Assembly (NCBI GenBank): GCA_037349105.1
Contig: JAYJMM010000039.1
Coordinates: 930,001-994,000, forward strand
Length of the DNA stretch: 64,000 bases
Reading direction: 5' to 3'
DNA from: Limnomonas spitsbergensis
Lineage: Eukaryota; Chlorophyta; Chlorophyceae; Chlamydomonadales
In this document: positions 26,601 through 38,830 of the stretch, piece after piece
Numbering within the stretch: position 1 is the stretch's first letter
Layout: every line of letters starts with the position of its first letter
Program-made: the position numbers and the translations under genes
The notes under the pieces: generated by a model
What the model was told of the DNA's origin: nothing
Databases searched by the model: none
What the model saw: only the letters and a program-made list of their open reading frames with translations

Positions 26601-29600
26601 ATGCATTTAGCTCTCAGCTCCAAACATGCCCTGTCCTGCAGCCTGAAGCATTTAGCCCTCAGCTCCAAACATGCCCTGCCCTGCAGCCTGATGCATTTAC
26701 CCCTCAGCTCCAAACATGCCCTGCCCTGCAGCCTGAAGCATTTAGCCCTCAGCTCCAAACATGCCCTGCCCTGCAGCCTGATGCATTTAGCCCTCAGCTC
26801 CAAACATGCCCTGCCCTGCAGCCTGATGCATTTAGCCCTCAGCTCCAAACATGCCCTGCCCTGCAGCCTGAAGCATTTAGCCCTCAGCTCCAAACATGCC
26901 CTGCCCTGCAGCCTGATGCATTTAGCCCTCAGCTCCAAACATGCCCTGCCCTGCAGCCTGATGCATTTAGCCCTCAGCTCCAAACATGCCCTGCCCTGCA
27001 GCCTGATGCATTTAGCCCTCAGCTCCAAACATGCCCTGCCCTGCAGCCTGATGCATTTAGCCCTCAGCTCCAAACATGCCCTGCCCTGCAGCCTGATGCA
27101 TTTAGCCCTCAGCTCCAAACATGCCCTGCCATGCAGCCTGAAGCATTTACCCCTCAGCTCCAAACATGCCCTGCCCTGCAGCCTGATGCATTTAGCCCTC
27201 AGCTCCAAACATGCCCTGCCCTGCAGCCTGATGCATTTAGCCCTCAGCTCCAAACATGCCCTGCCCTGCAGCCTGATGCATTTAGCCCTCAGCTCCAAAC
27301 ATGCCCTGCCCTGCAGCCTGATGCATTTAGCCCTCAGCTCCAAACATGCCCTGCCCTGCAGCCTGAAGCATTTACCCCTCAGCTCCAAACATGCCCTGCC
27401 CTGCAGCCTGAAGCATTTAGCCCTCAGCTCCAAACATGCCCTGCCCTGCAGCCTGATGCATTTAGCCCTCAGCTCCAAACATGCCCTGCCCTGCAGCCTG
27501 ATGCATTTACCCCTCAGCTCCAAACATGCCCTGCCCTGCAGCCTGAAGCATTTAGCCCTCAGCTCCAAACATGCCCTGCCCTGCAGCCTGAAGCATTTAC
27601 CCCTCAGCTCCAAACATGCCCTGCCCTGCAGCATGAAGCATTTAGCCCTCAGCTCCAAACATGCCCTGTCCTGCAGCCTGAAGCATTTAGCCCTCAGCTC
27701 CAAACATGCCCTGTCCTGCAGCCTGAAGCATTTAGCCCTCAGCTCCAAACATGCCCTGCCCTGCAGCCTGATGCATTTAGCCCTCAGCTCCAAACATGCC
27801 CTGCCCTGCAGCCTGAAGCATTTAGCCCTCAGCTCCAAACATGCCCTGCCCTGCAGCCTGAAGCATTTACCCCTCAGCTCCAAACATGCCCTGCCCTGCA
27901 GCCTAATGCATTTAGCCCTCAGCTCCAAACAAGCCCTGCCCTGCAGCCTGATGCATTTAGCCCTCAGCTCCAAACATGCCCTGCCCTGCAGCCTGATGCA
28001 TTTAGCCCTCAGCTCCAAACATGCCCTGCCCTGCAGCCTGATGCATTTACCCCTCAGCTCCAAACATGCCCTGCCCTGCAGCCTGAAGCATTTAGCCCTC
28101 AGCTCCAAACATGCCCTGCCCTGCAGCCTGATGCATTTAGCCCTCAGCTCCAAACATGCCCTGCCCTGCAGCCTGAAGCATTTAGCCCTCAGCTCCAAAC
28201 ATGCCCTGCCCTGCAGCCTGATGCATTTAGCCCTCAGCTCCAAACATGCCCTGCCCTGCAGCCTGATGCATTTAGCCCTCAGCTCCAAACATGCCCTGCC
28301 CTGCAGCCTGATGCATTTAGCCCTCAGCTCCAAACATGCCCTGCCCTGCAGCCTGATGCATTTAGCCCTCAGCTCCAAACATGCCCTGCCCTGCAGCCTG
28401 ATGCATTTAGCCCTCAGCTCCAAACATGCCCTGCCCTGCAGCCTGATGCATTTAGCCCTCAGCTCCAAACATGCCCTGCCCTGCAGCCTGATGCATTTAC
28501 CCCTCAGCTCCAAACATGCCCTGCCCTGCAGCCTGAAGCATTTAGCCCTCAGCTCCAAACATGCCCTGTCCTGCAGCCTGAAGCATTTAGCCCTCAGCTC
28601 CAAACATGCCCTGTCCTGCAGCCTGAAGCATTTAGCCCTCAGCTCCAAACATGCCCTGCCCTGCAGCCTGATGCATTTAGCCCTCAGCTCCAAACATGCC
28701 CTGCCCTGCAGCCTGAAGCATTTAGCCCTCAGCTACAAACATGCCCTGCCCTGCAGCCTGAAGCATTTACCCCTCAGCTCCAAACATGCCCTGCCCTGCA
28801 GCCTGATGCATTTAGCCCTCAGCTCCAAACATGCCCTGCCCTGCAGCCTGAAGCATTTACCCCTCAGCTCCAAACATGCCCTGCCCTGCAGCATGAAGCA
28901 TTTAGCCCTCAGCTCCAAACATGCCCTGTCCTGCAGCCTGAAGCATTTAGCCCTCAGCTCCAAACATGCCCTGTCCTGCAGCCTGAAGCATTTAGCCCTC
29001 AGCTCCAAACATGCCCTGCCCTGCAGCCTGATGCATTTAGCCCTCAGCTCCAAACATGCCCTGCCCTGCAGCCTGAAGCATTTAGCCCTCAGCTCCAAAC
29101 ATGCCCTGCCCTGCAGCCTGAAGCATTTACCCCTCAGCTCCAAACATGCCCTGCCCTGCAGCCTAATGCATTTAGCCCTCAGCTCCAAACAAGCCCTGCC
29201 CTGCAGCCTGATGCATTTAGCCCTCAGCTCCAAACATGCCCTGCCCTGCAGCCTGATGCATTTAGCCCTCAGCTCCAAACATGCCCTGCCCTGCAGCCTG
29301 ATGCATTTACCCCTCAGCTCCAAACATGCCCTGCCCTGCAGCCTGAAGCATTTAGCCCTCAGCTCCAAACATGCCCTGCCCTGCAGCCTGATGCATTTAG
29401 CCCTCAGCTCCAAACATGCCCTGCCCTGCAGCCTGAAGCATTTAGCCCTCAGCTCCAAACATGCCCTGCCCTGCAGCCTGATGCATTTAGCCCTCAGCTC
29501 CAAACATGCCCTGCCCTGCAGCCTGATGCATTTAGCCCTCAGCTCCGAACATGCCCTGCCCTGCAGCCTGATGCATTTAGCCCTCAGCTCCAAACATGCC

Positions 29601-32600
29601 CTGCCCTGCAGCCTGATGCATTTAGCCCTCAGCTCCAAACATGCCCTGCCCTGCAGCCTGATGCATTTAGCCCTCAGCTCCAAACATGCCCTGCCCTGCA
29701 GCCTGATGCATTTAGCCCTCAGCTCCAAACATGCCCTGCCCTGCAGCCTGATGCATTTAGCCCTCAGCTCCAAACATGCCCTGTCCTGCAGCCTGATGCA
29801 TTTAGCCCTCAGCTCCAAACATGCCCTGTCCTGCAGCCTGATGCATTTAGCCCTCAGCTCCAAACATGCCCTGTCCTGCAGCCTGATGCATTTAGCCCTC
29901 AGCTCCAAACATGCCCTGCCCTGCAGCCTGATGCATTTAGCCCTCAGCTCCAAACATGCCCTGTCCTGCAGCCTGAAGCATTTACCCCTCAGCTCCAAAC
30001 ATGCCCTGCCCTGCAGCCTGATGCATTTAGCCCTCAGCTCCAAACATGCCCTGCCCTGCAGCCTGATGCATTTAGCCCTCAGCTCCAAACATGCCCTGCC
30101 CTGCAGCCTGATGCATTTAGCCCTCAGCTCCAAACATGCCCTGCCCTGCAGCCTGATGCATTTAGCCCTCAGCTCCAAACATGCCCTGCCCTGCAGCCTG
30201 AAGCATTTACCCCTCAGCTCCAAACATGCCCTGCCCTGCAGCCTGAAGCATTTAGCCCTCAGCTCCAAACATGCCCTGCCCTGCAGCCTGATGCATTTAG
30301 CCCTCAGCTCCAAACATGCCCTGCCCTGCAGCCTGATGCATTTACCCCTCAGCTCCAAACATGCCCTGCCCTGCAGCCTGAAGCATTTAGCCCTCAGCTC
30401 CAAACATGCCCTGCCCTGCAGCCTGATGCATTTAGCCCTCAGCTCCAAACATGCCCTGTCCTGCAGCCTGAAGCATTTAGCCCTCAGCTCCAAACATGCC
30501 CTGCCCTGCAGCCTGAAGCATTTAGCCCTCAGCTCCAAACATGCCCTGCCCTGCAGCCTGATGCATTTAGCCCTCAGCTCCAAACATACCCTGCCCTGCA
30601 GCCTGATGCATTTACCCCTCAGCTCCAAACATGCCCTGCCCTGCAGCCTGATGCATTTAGCCCTCAGCTCCAAACATGCCCTGCCCTGCAGCCTGATGCA
30701 TTTAGCCCTCAGCTCCAAACATGCCATGTCCTGCAGCCTGATGCATTTAGCTCTCAGCTCCAAACATGCCCTGTCCTGCAGCCTGAAGCATTTAGCCCTC
30801 AGCTCCAAACATGCCCTGCCCTGCAGCCTGATGCATTTACCCCTCAGCTCCAAACATGCCCTGCCCTGCAGCCTGAAGCATTTAGCCCTCAGCTCCAAAC
30901 ATGCCCTGCCCTGCAGCCTGATGCATTTAGCCCTCAGCTCCAAACATGCCCTGCCCTGCAGCCTGATGCATTTAGCCCTCAGCTCCAAACATGCCCTGCC
31001 CTGCAGCCTGAAGCATTTAGCCCTCAGCTCCAAACATGCCCTGCCCTGCAGCCTGATGCATTTAGCCCTCAGCTCCAAACATGCCCTGCCCTGCAGCCTG
31101 ATGCATTTAGCCCTCAGCTCCAAACATGCCCTGCCCTGCAGCCTGATGCATTTAGCCCTCAGCTCCAAACATGCCCTGCCCTGCAGCCTGATGCATTTAG
31201 CCCTCAGCTCCAAACATGCCCTGCCCTGCAGCCTGATGCATTTAGCCCTCAGCTCCAAACATGCCCTGCCATGCAGCCTGATGCATTTAGCCCTCAGCTC
31301 CAAACATGCCCTGCCCTGCAGCCTGATGCATTTAGCCCTCAGCTCCAAACATGCCCTGCCCTGCAGCCTGATGCATTTAGCCCTCAGCTCCAAACATGCC
31401 CTGCCCTGCAGCCTGAAGCATTTAGCCCTCAGCTCCAAACATGCCCTGCCCTGCAGCCTGATGCATTTAGCCCTCAGCTCCAAACATGCCCTGCCCTGCA
31501 GCCTGATGCATTTAGCCCTCAGCTCCAAACATGCCCTGCCCTGCAGCCTGAAGCATTTAGCCCTCAGCTCCAAACATGCCCTGCCCTGCAGCCTGATGCA
31601 TTTAGCCCTCAGCTCCAAACATGCCCTGCCCTGCAGCCTGATGCATTTACCCCTCAGCTCCAAACATGCCCTGCCCTGCAACCTGAAGCATTTAGCCCTC
31701 AGCTCCAAACATGCCCTGCCCTGCAGCCTAATACATTTAGCCCTCAGCTCCAAACATGCCCTGCCCTGCAACCTGATGCATTTACCCCTCAGCTCCAAAC
31801 ATGCCCTGCCCTGCAGCCTGATGCATTTAGCCCTCAGCTCCAAACATGCCCTGCCCTGCAGCCTGATGCATTTAGCCCTCAGCTCCAAACATGCCCTGCC
31901 CTGCAGCCTGATGCATTTAGCCCTCAGCTCCAAACATGCCCTGCCCTGCAGCCTGATGCATTTATCCCTCAGCTCCAAACATGCCCTGCCCTGCAGCCTG
32001 ATGCATTTAGCTCTCAGCTCCAAACATGCCCTGCCCTGCAGCCTGATGCATTTAGCCCTCAGCTCCAAACATGCCCTGCCATGCAGCCTGATGCATTTAG
32101 CCCTCAGCTCCAAACATGCCCTGCCCTGCAGCCTGATGCATTTAGCCCTCAGCTCCAAACATGCCCTGCCCTGCAGCCTGATGCATTTAGCCCTCAGCTC
32201 CAAACATGCCCTGCCCTGCAGCCTGATGCATTTAGCCCTCGGCTCCAAACATGCCCTGCCCTGCAGCCTGATGCATTTAGCCCTCAGCTCCAAACATGCC
32301 CTGCCCTGCAGCCTGATGCATTTAGCCCTCAGCTCCAAACATGCCCTGCACTGCAGCCTGATGCATTTAGCCCTCAGCTCCAAACATGCCCTGCCCTGCA
32401 GCCTGATGCATTTAGCCCTCAGCTCCAAACATGCCCTGCCCTGCAGCCTGATGCATTTAGCCCTCAGCTCCAAACATGCCCTGCCCTGCAGCCTGATGCA
32501 TTTAGCCCTCAGCTCCAAACATGCCCTGCCCTGCAGCCTGATGCATTTAGCCCTCAGCTCCAAACATGCCCTGCCCTGCAGCCTGATGCATTTAGCCCTC

Positions 32601-33390
32601 AGCTCCAAACATGCCCTGCCCTGCAGCCTGAAGCATTTAGCCCTCAGCTCCAAACATGCCCTGCCCTGCAGCCTGATGCATTTAGCCCTCAGCTCCAAAC
32701 ATACCCTGCCCTGCAGCCTGATGCATTTACCCCTCAGCTCCAAACATGCCCTGCCCTGCAGCCTGATGCATTTAGCCCTCAGCTCCAAACATGCCCTGCC
32801 CTGCAGCCTGATGCATTTAGCCCTCAGCTCCAAACATGCCATGTCCTGCAGCCTGATGCATTTAGCTCTCAGCTCCAAACATGCCCTGTCCTGCAGCCTG
32901 AAGCATTTAGCCCTCAGCTCCAAACATGCCCTGCCCTGCAGCCTGATGCATTTACCCCTCAGCTCCAAACATGCCCTGCCCTGCAGCCTGAAGCATTTAG
33001 CCCTCAGCTCCAAACATGCCCTGCCCTGCAGCCTGATGCATTTAGCCCTCAGCTCCAAACATGCCCTGCCCTGCAGCCTGATGCATTTAGCCCTCAGCTC
33101 CAAACATGCCCTGCCCTGCAGCCTGAAGCATTTAGCCCTCAGCTCCAAACATGCCCTGCCCTGCAGCCTGATGCATTTAGCCCTCAGCTCCAAACATGCC
33201 CTGCCCTGCAGCCTGATGCATTTAGCCCTCAGCTCCAAACATGCCCTGCCCTGCAGCCTGATGCATTTAGCCCTCAGCTCCAAACATGCCCTGCCCTGCA
33301 GCCTGATGCATTTAGCCCTCAGCTCCAAACATGCCCTGCCCTGCAGCCTGATGCATTTAGCCCTCAGCTCCAAACATGCCCTGCCATGCA
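20001..33390. repeat. 194-mer displacement (8730 bp): 20.0-24.66 kb duplicated at 28.73-33.39 kb
   Basis: Barcode variants at 20461, 20811, 21991, 22540, 23231, 23511 and 24106 recur at 29191, 29541, 30721, 31270, 31961, 32241 and 32836, a constant 8730-bp step. Agreement ends abruptly after the CCATGCAG unit: 24661 reads GAAGCATTTACC while 33391 reads GATGCATTTAGC. The duplicated block is therefore about 4.66 kb. Confidence 0.8.
23500..28445. repeat. 55-mer tandem duplication (2475 bp)
   Basis: The CCCTCGGC unit at 23511 recurs at 25986, CCATGTCC at 24106 recurs at 26581, and CAAACAAGCC at 25456 recurs at 27931, all at +2475. The TTTATCCC unit at 23231 and the CCATGCAG unit at 23350 do not recur at that step. 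This sets the left edge at about 23.4-23.5 kb; the right copy ends before 28461. Confidence 0.75.
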
Positions 33391-36300
33391 GCCTGATGCA
33401 TTTAGCCCTCAGCTCCAAACATGCCCTGCCCTGCAGCCTGATGCATTTAGCCCTCAGCTCCAAACATGCCCTGCCCTGCAGCCTGATGCATTTAGCCCTC
33501 AGCTCCAAACATGCCCTGCCCTGCAGCCTGAAGCATTTAGCCCTCAGCTCCAAACATGCCCTGCCCTGCAGCCTGATGCATTTAGCCCTCAGCTCCAAAC
33601 ATGCCCTGCCCTGCAGCCTGATGCATTTAGCCCTCAGCTCCAAACATGCCCTGCCCTGCAGCCTGAAGCATTTAGCCCTCAGCTCCAAACATGCCCTGCC
33701 CTGCAGCCTGATGCATTTAGCCCTCAGCTCCAAACATGCCCTGCCCTGCAGCCTGATGCATTTACCCCTCAGCTCCAAACATGCCCTGCCCTGCAACCTG
33801 AAGCATTTAGCCCTCAGCTCCAAACATGCCCTGCCCTGCAGCCTAATACATTTAGCCCTCAGCTCCAAACATGCCCTGCCCTGCAACCTGATGCATTTAC
33901 CCCTCAGCTCCAAACATGCCCTGCCCTGCAGCCTGATGCATTTAGCCCTCAGCTCCAAACATGCCCTGCCCTGCAGCCTGATGCATTTAGCCCTCAGCTC
34001 CAAACATGCCCTGCCCTGCAGCCTGATGCATTTAGCCCTCAGCTCCAAACATGCCCTGCCCTGCAGCCTGATGCATTTATCCCTCAGCTCCAAACATGCC
34101 CTGCCCTGCAGCCTGATGCATTTAGCTCTCAGCTCCAAACATGCCCTGCCCTGCAGCCTGATGCATTTAGCCCTCAGCTCCAAACATGCCCTGCCATGCA
34201 GCCTGATGCATTTAGCCCTCAGCTCCAAACATGCCCTGCCCTGCAGCCTGATGCATTTAGCCCTCAGCTCCAAACATGCCCTGCCCTGCAGCCTGATGCA
34301 TTTAGCCCTCAGCTCCAAACATGCCCTGCCCTGCAGCCTGATGCATTTAGCCCTCGGCTCCAAACATGCCCTGCCCTGCAGCCTGATGCATTTAGCCCTC
34401 AGCTCCAAACATGCCCTGCCCTGCAGCCTGATGCATTTAGCCCTCAGCTCCAAACATGCCCTGCACTGCAGCCTGATGCATTTAGCCCTCAGCTCCAAAC
34501 ATGCCCTGCCCTGCAGCCTGATGCATTTAGCCCTCAGCTCCAAACATGCCCTGCCCTGCAGCCTGATGCATTTAGCCCTCAGCTCCAAACATGCCCTGCC
34601 CTGCAGCCTGATGCATTTAGCCCTCAGCTCCAAACATGCCCTGCCCTGCAGCCTGATGCATTTAGCCCTCAGCTCCAAACATGCCCTGCCCTGCAGCCTG
34701 ATGCATTTAGCCCTCAGCTCCAAACATGCCCTGCCCTGCAGCCTGATGCATTTAGCCCTCAGCTCCAAACATGCCCTGCCCTGCAGCCTGATGCATTTAG
34801 CCCTCAGCTCCAAACATGCCCTGCCCTGCAGCCTGATGCATTTAGCCCTCAGCTCCAAACATGCCCTGCACTGCAGCCCGATGCATTTACCCCTCAGCAC
34901 CAAACATGCCCTGCCCTGCAGCCTGATGCATTTAGCCCTCAGCTCCAAACATGCCCTGCCCTGCAGCCTGATGCATTTAGCCCTCAGCTCCAAACATGCC
35001 CTGCCCTGCAGCCTGATGCATTTAGCCCTCAGCTCCAAACATGCCCTGCCATGCAGCCTGATGCATTTAGCCCTCAGCTCCAAACATGCCCTGCCCTGCA
35101 GCCTGATGCATTTAGCCCTCAGCTCCAAACATGCCCTGCCCTGCAGCCTGATGCATTTAGCCCTCAGCTCCAAACATGCCCTGCCCTGCAGCCTGAAGCA
35201 TTTAGCCCTCAGCTCCAAACATGCCCTGCCCTGCAGCCTGATGCATTTAGCCCTCAGCTCCAAACATGCCCTGCCCTGCAGCCTGATGCATTTAGCCCTC
35301 AGCTCCAAACATGCCCTGCCCTGCAGCCTGAAGCATTTAGCCCTCAGCTCCAAACATGCCCTGCCCTGCAGCCTGATGCATTTAGCCCTCAGCTCCAAAC
35401 ATGCCCTGCCCTGCAGCCTGATGCATTTACCCCTCAGCTCCAAACATGCCCTGCCCTGCAACCTGAAGCATTTAGCCCTCAGCTCCAAACATGCCCTGCC
35501 CTGCAGCCTAATACATTTAGCCCTCAGCTCCAAACATGCCCTGCCCTGCAACCTGATGCATTTACCCCTCAGCTCCAAACATGCCCTGCCCTGCAGCCTG
35601 ATGCATTTAGCCCTCAGCTCCAAACATGCCCTGCCCTGCAGCCTGATGCATTTAGCCCTCAGCTCCAAACATGCCCTGCCCTGCAGCCTGATGCATTTAG
35701 CCCTCAGCTCCAAACATGCCCTGCCCTGCAGCCTGATGCATTTATCCCTCAGCTCCAAACATGCCCTGCCCTGCAGCCTGATGCATTTAGCTCTCAGCTC
35801 CAAACATGCCCTGCCCTGCAGCCTGATGCATTTAGCCCTCAGCTCCAAACATGCCCTGCCATGCAGCCTGATGCATTTAGCCCTCAGCTCCAAACATGCC
35901 CTGCCCTGCAGCCTGATGCATTTAGCCCTCAGCTCCAAACATGCCCTGCCCTGCAGCCTGATGCATTTAGCCCTCAGCTCCAAACATGCCCTGCCCTGCA
36001 GCCTGATGCATTTAGCCCTCGGCTCCAAACATGCCCTGCCCTGCAGCCTGATGCATTTAGCCCTCAGCTCCAAACATGCCCTGCCCTGCAGCCTGATGCA
36101 TTTAGCCCTCAGCTCCAAACATGCCCTGCACTGCAGCCTGATGCATTTAGCCCTCAGCTCCAAACATGCCCTGCCCTGCAGCCTGATGCATTTAGCCCTC
36201 AGCTCCAAACATGCCCTGCCCTGCAGCCTGATGCATTTAGCCCTCAGCTCCAAACATGCCCTGCCCTGCAGCCTGATGCATTTAGCCCTCAGCTCCAAAC

Positions 36301-38830
36301 ATGCCCTGCCCTGCAGCCTGATGCATTTAGCCCTCAGCTCCAAACATGCCCTGCCCTGCAGCCTGATGCATTTAGCCCTCAGCTCCAAACATGCCCTGCC
36401 CTGCAGCCTGAAGCATTTAGCCCTCAGCTCCAAACATGCCCTGCCCTGCAGCCTGATGCATTTAGCCCTCAGCTCCAAACATACCCTGCCCTGCAGCCTG
36501 ATGCATTTACCCCTCAGCTCCAAACATGCCCTGCCCTGCAGCCTGATGCATTTAGCCCTCAGCTCCAAACATGCCCTGCCCTGCAGCCTGATGCATTTAG
36601 CCCTCAGCTCCAAACATGCCATGTCCTGCAGCCTGATGCATTTAGCTCTCAGCTCCAAACATGCCCTGTCCTGCAGCCTGAAGCATTTAGCCCTCAGCTC
36701 CAAACATGCCCTGCCCTGCAGCCTGATGCATTTACCCCTCAGCTCCAAACATGCCCTGCCCTGCAGCCTGAAGCATTTAGCCCTCAGCTCCAAACATGCC
36801 CTGCCCTGCAGCCTGATGCATTTAGCCCTCAGCTCCAAACATGCCCTGCCCTGCAGCCTGATGCATTTAGCCCTCAGCTCCAAACATGCCCTGCCCTGCA
36901 GCCTGAAGCATTTAGCCCTCAGCTCCAAACATGCCCTGCCCTGCAGCCTGATGCATTTAGCCCTCAGCTCCAAACATGCCCTGCCCTGCAGCCTGATGCA
37001 TTTAGCCCTCAGCTCCAAACATGCCCTGCCCTGCAGCCTGATGCATTTAGCCCTCAGCTCCAAACATGCCCTGCCCTGCAGCCTGATGCATTTAGCCCTC
37101 AGCTCCAAACATGCCCTGCCCTGCAGCCTGATGCATTTAGCCCTCAGCTCCAAACATGCCCTGCCATGCAGCCTGATGCATTTAGCCCTCAGCTCCAAAC
37201 ATGCCCTGCCCTGCAGCCTGATGCATTTAGCCCTCAGCTCCAAACATGCCCTGCCCTGCAGCCTGATGCATTTAGCCCTCAGCTCCAAACATGCCCTGCC
37301 CTGCAGCCTGAAGCATTTAGCCCTCAGCTCCAAACATGCCCTGCCCTGCAGCCTGATGCATTTAGCCCTCAGCTCCAAACATGCCCTGCCCTGCAGCCTG
37401 ATGCATTTAGCCCTCAGCTCCAAACATGCCCTGCCCTGCAGCCTGAAGCATTTAGCCCTCAGCTCCAAACATGCCCTGCCCTGCAGCCTGATGCATTTAG
37501 CCCTCAGCTCCAAACATGCCCTGCCCTGCAGCCTGATGCATTTACCCCTCAGCTCCAAACATGCCCTGCCCTGCAACCTGAAGCATTTAGCCCTCAGCTC
37601 CAAACATGCCCTGCCCTGCAGCCTAATACATTTAGCCCTCAGCTCCAAACATGCCCTGCCCTGCAACCTGATGCATTTACCCCTCAGCTCCAAACATGCC
37701 CTGCCCTGCAGCCTGATGCATTTAGCCCTCAGCTCCAAACATGCCCTGCCCTGCAGCCTGATGCATTTAGCCCTCAGCTCCAAACATGCCCTGCCCTGCA
37801 GCCTGATGCATTTAGCCCTCAGCTCCAAACATGCCCTGCCCTGCAGCCTGATGCATTTATCCCTCAGCTCCAAACATGCCCTGCCCTGCAGCCTGATGCA
37901 TTTAGCTCTCAGCTCCAAACATGCCCTGCCCTGCAGCCTGATGCATTTAGCCCTCAGCTCCAAACATGCCCTGCCATGCAGCCTGATGCATTTAGCCCTC
38001 AGCTCCAAACATGCCCTGCCCTGCAGCCTGATGCATTTAGCCCTCAGCTCCAAACATGCCCTGCCCTGCAGCCTGATGCATTTAGCCCTCAGCTCCAAAC
38101 ATGCCCTGCCCTGCAGCCTGATGCATTTAGCCCTCGGCTCCAAACATGCCCTGCCCTGCAGCCTGATGCATTTAGCCCTCAGCTCCAAACATGCCCTGCC
38201 CTGCAGCCTGATGCATTTAGCCCTCAGCTCCAAACATGCCCTGCACTGCAGCCTGATGCATTTAGCCCTCAGCTCCAAACATGCCCTGCCCTGCAGCCTG
38301 ATGCATTTAGCCCTCAGCTCCAAACATGCCCTGCCCTGCAGCCTGATGCATTTAGCCCTCAGCTCCAAACATGCCCTGCCCTGCAGCCTGATGCATTTAG
38401 CCCTCAGCTCCAAACATGCCCTGCCCTGCAGCCTGATGCATTTAGCCCTCAGCTCCAAACATGCCCTGCCCTGCAGCCTGATGCATTTAGCCCTCAGCTC
38501 CAAACATGCCCTGCCCTGCAGCCTGATGCATTTAGCCCTCAGCTCCAAACATGCCCTGCCCTGCAGCCTGATGCATTTAGCCCTCAGCTCCAAACATGCC
38601 CTGCCCTGCAGCCTGATGCATTTAGCCCTCAGCTCCAAACATGCCCTGCACTGCAGCCCGATGCATTTACCCCTCAGCACCAAACATGCCCTGCCCTGCA
38701 GCCTGATGCATTTAGCCCTCAGCTCCAAACATGCCCTGCCCTGCAGCCTGATGCATTTAGCCCTCAGCTCCAAACATGCCCTGCCCTGCAGCCTGATGCA
38801 TTTAGCCCTCAGCTCCAAACATGCCCTGCC
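30500..38830. repeat. 47-mer (2115 bp) doublets nested in an 84-mer (3780 bp) duplication
   Basis: Variants at 30721, 31681, 31961 and 32241 recur at 32836, 33796, 34076 and 34356 (+2115). The later pair 35741/37856 has the same step. A distinctive double variant (CTGCAGCCCGATG with CCCTCAGCACC) occurs at 34861 and again at 38641, +3780, and variants at 31261, 31961, 32241 and 32836 also recur at +3780. Since 3780 = 2115 + 1665, a 47-mer and a 37-mer step were duplicated together. Confidence 0.75.
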
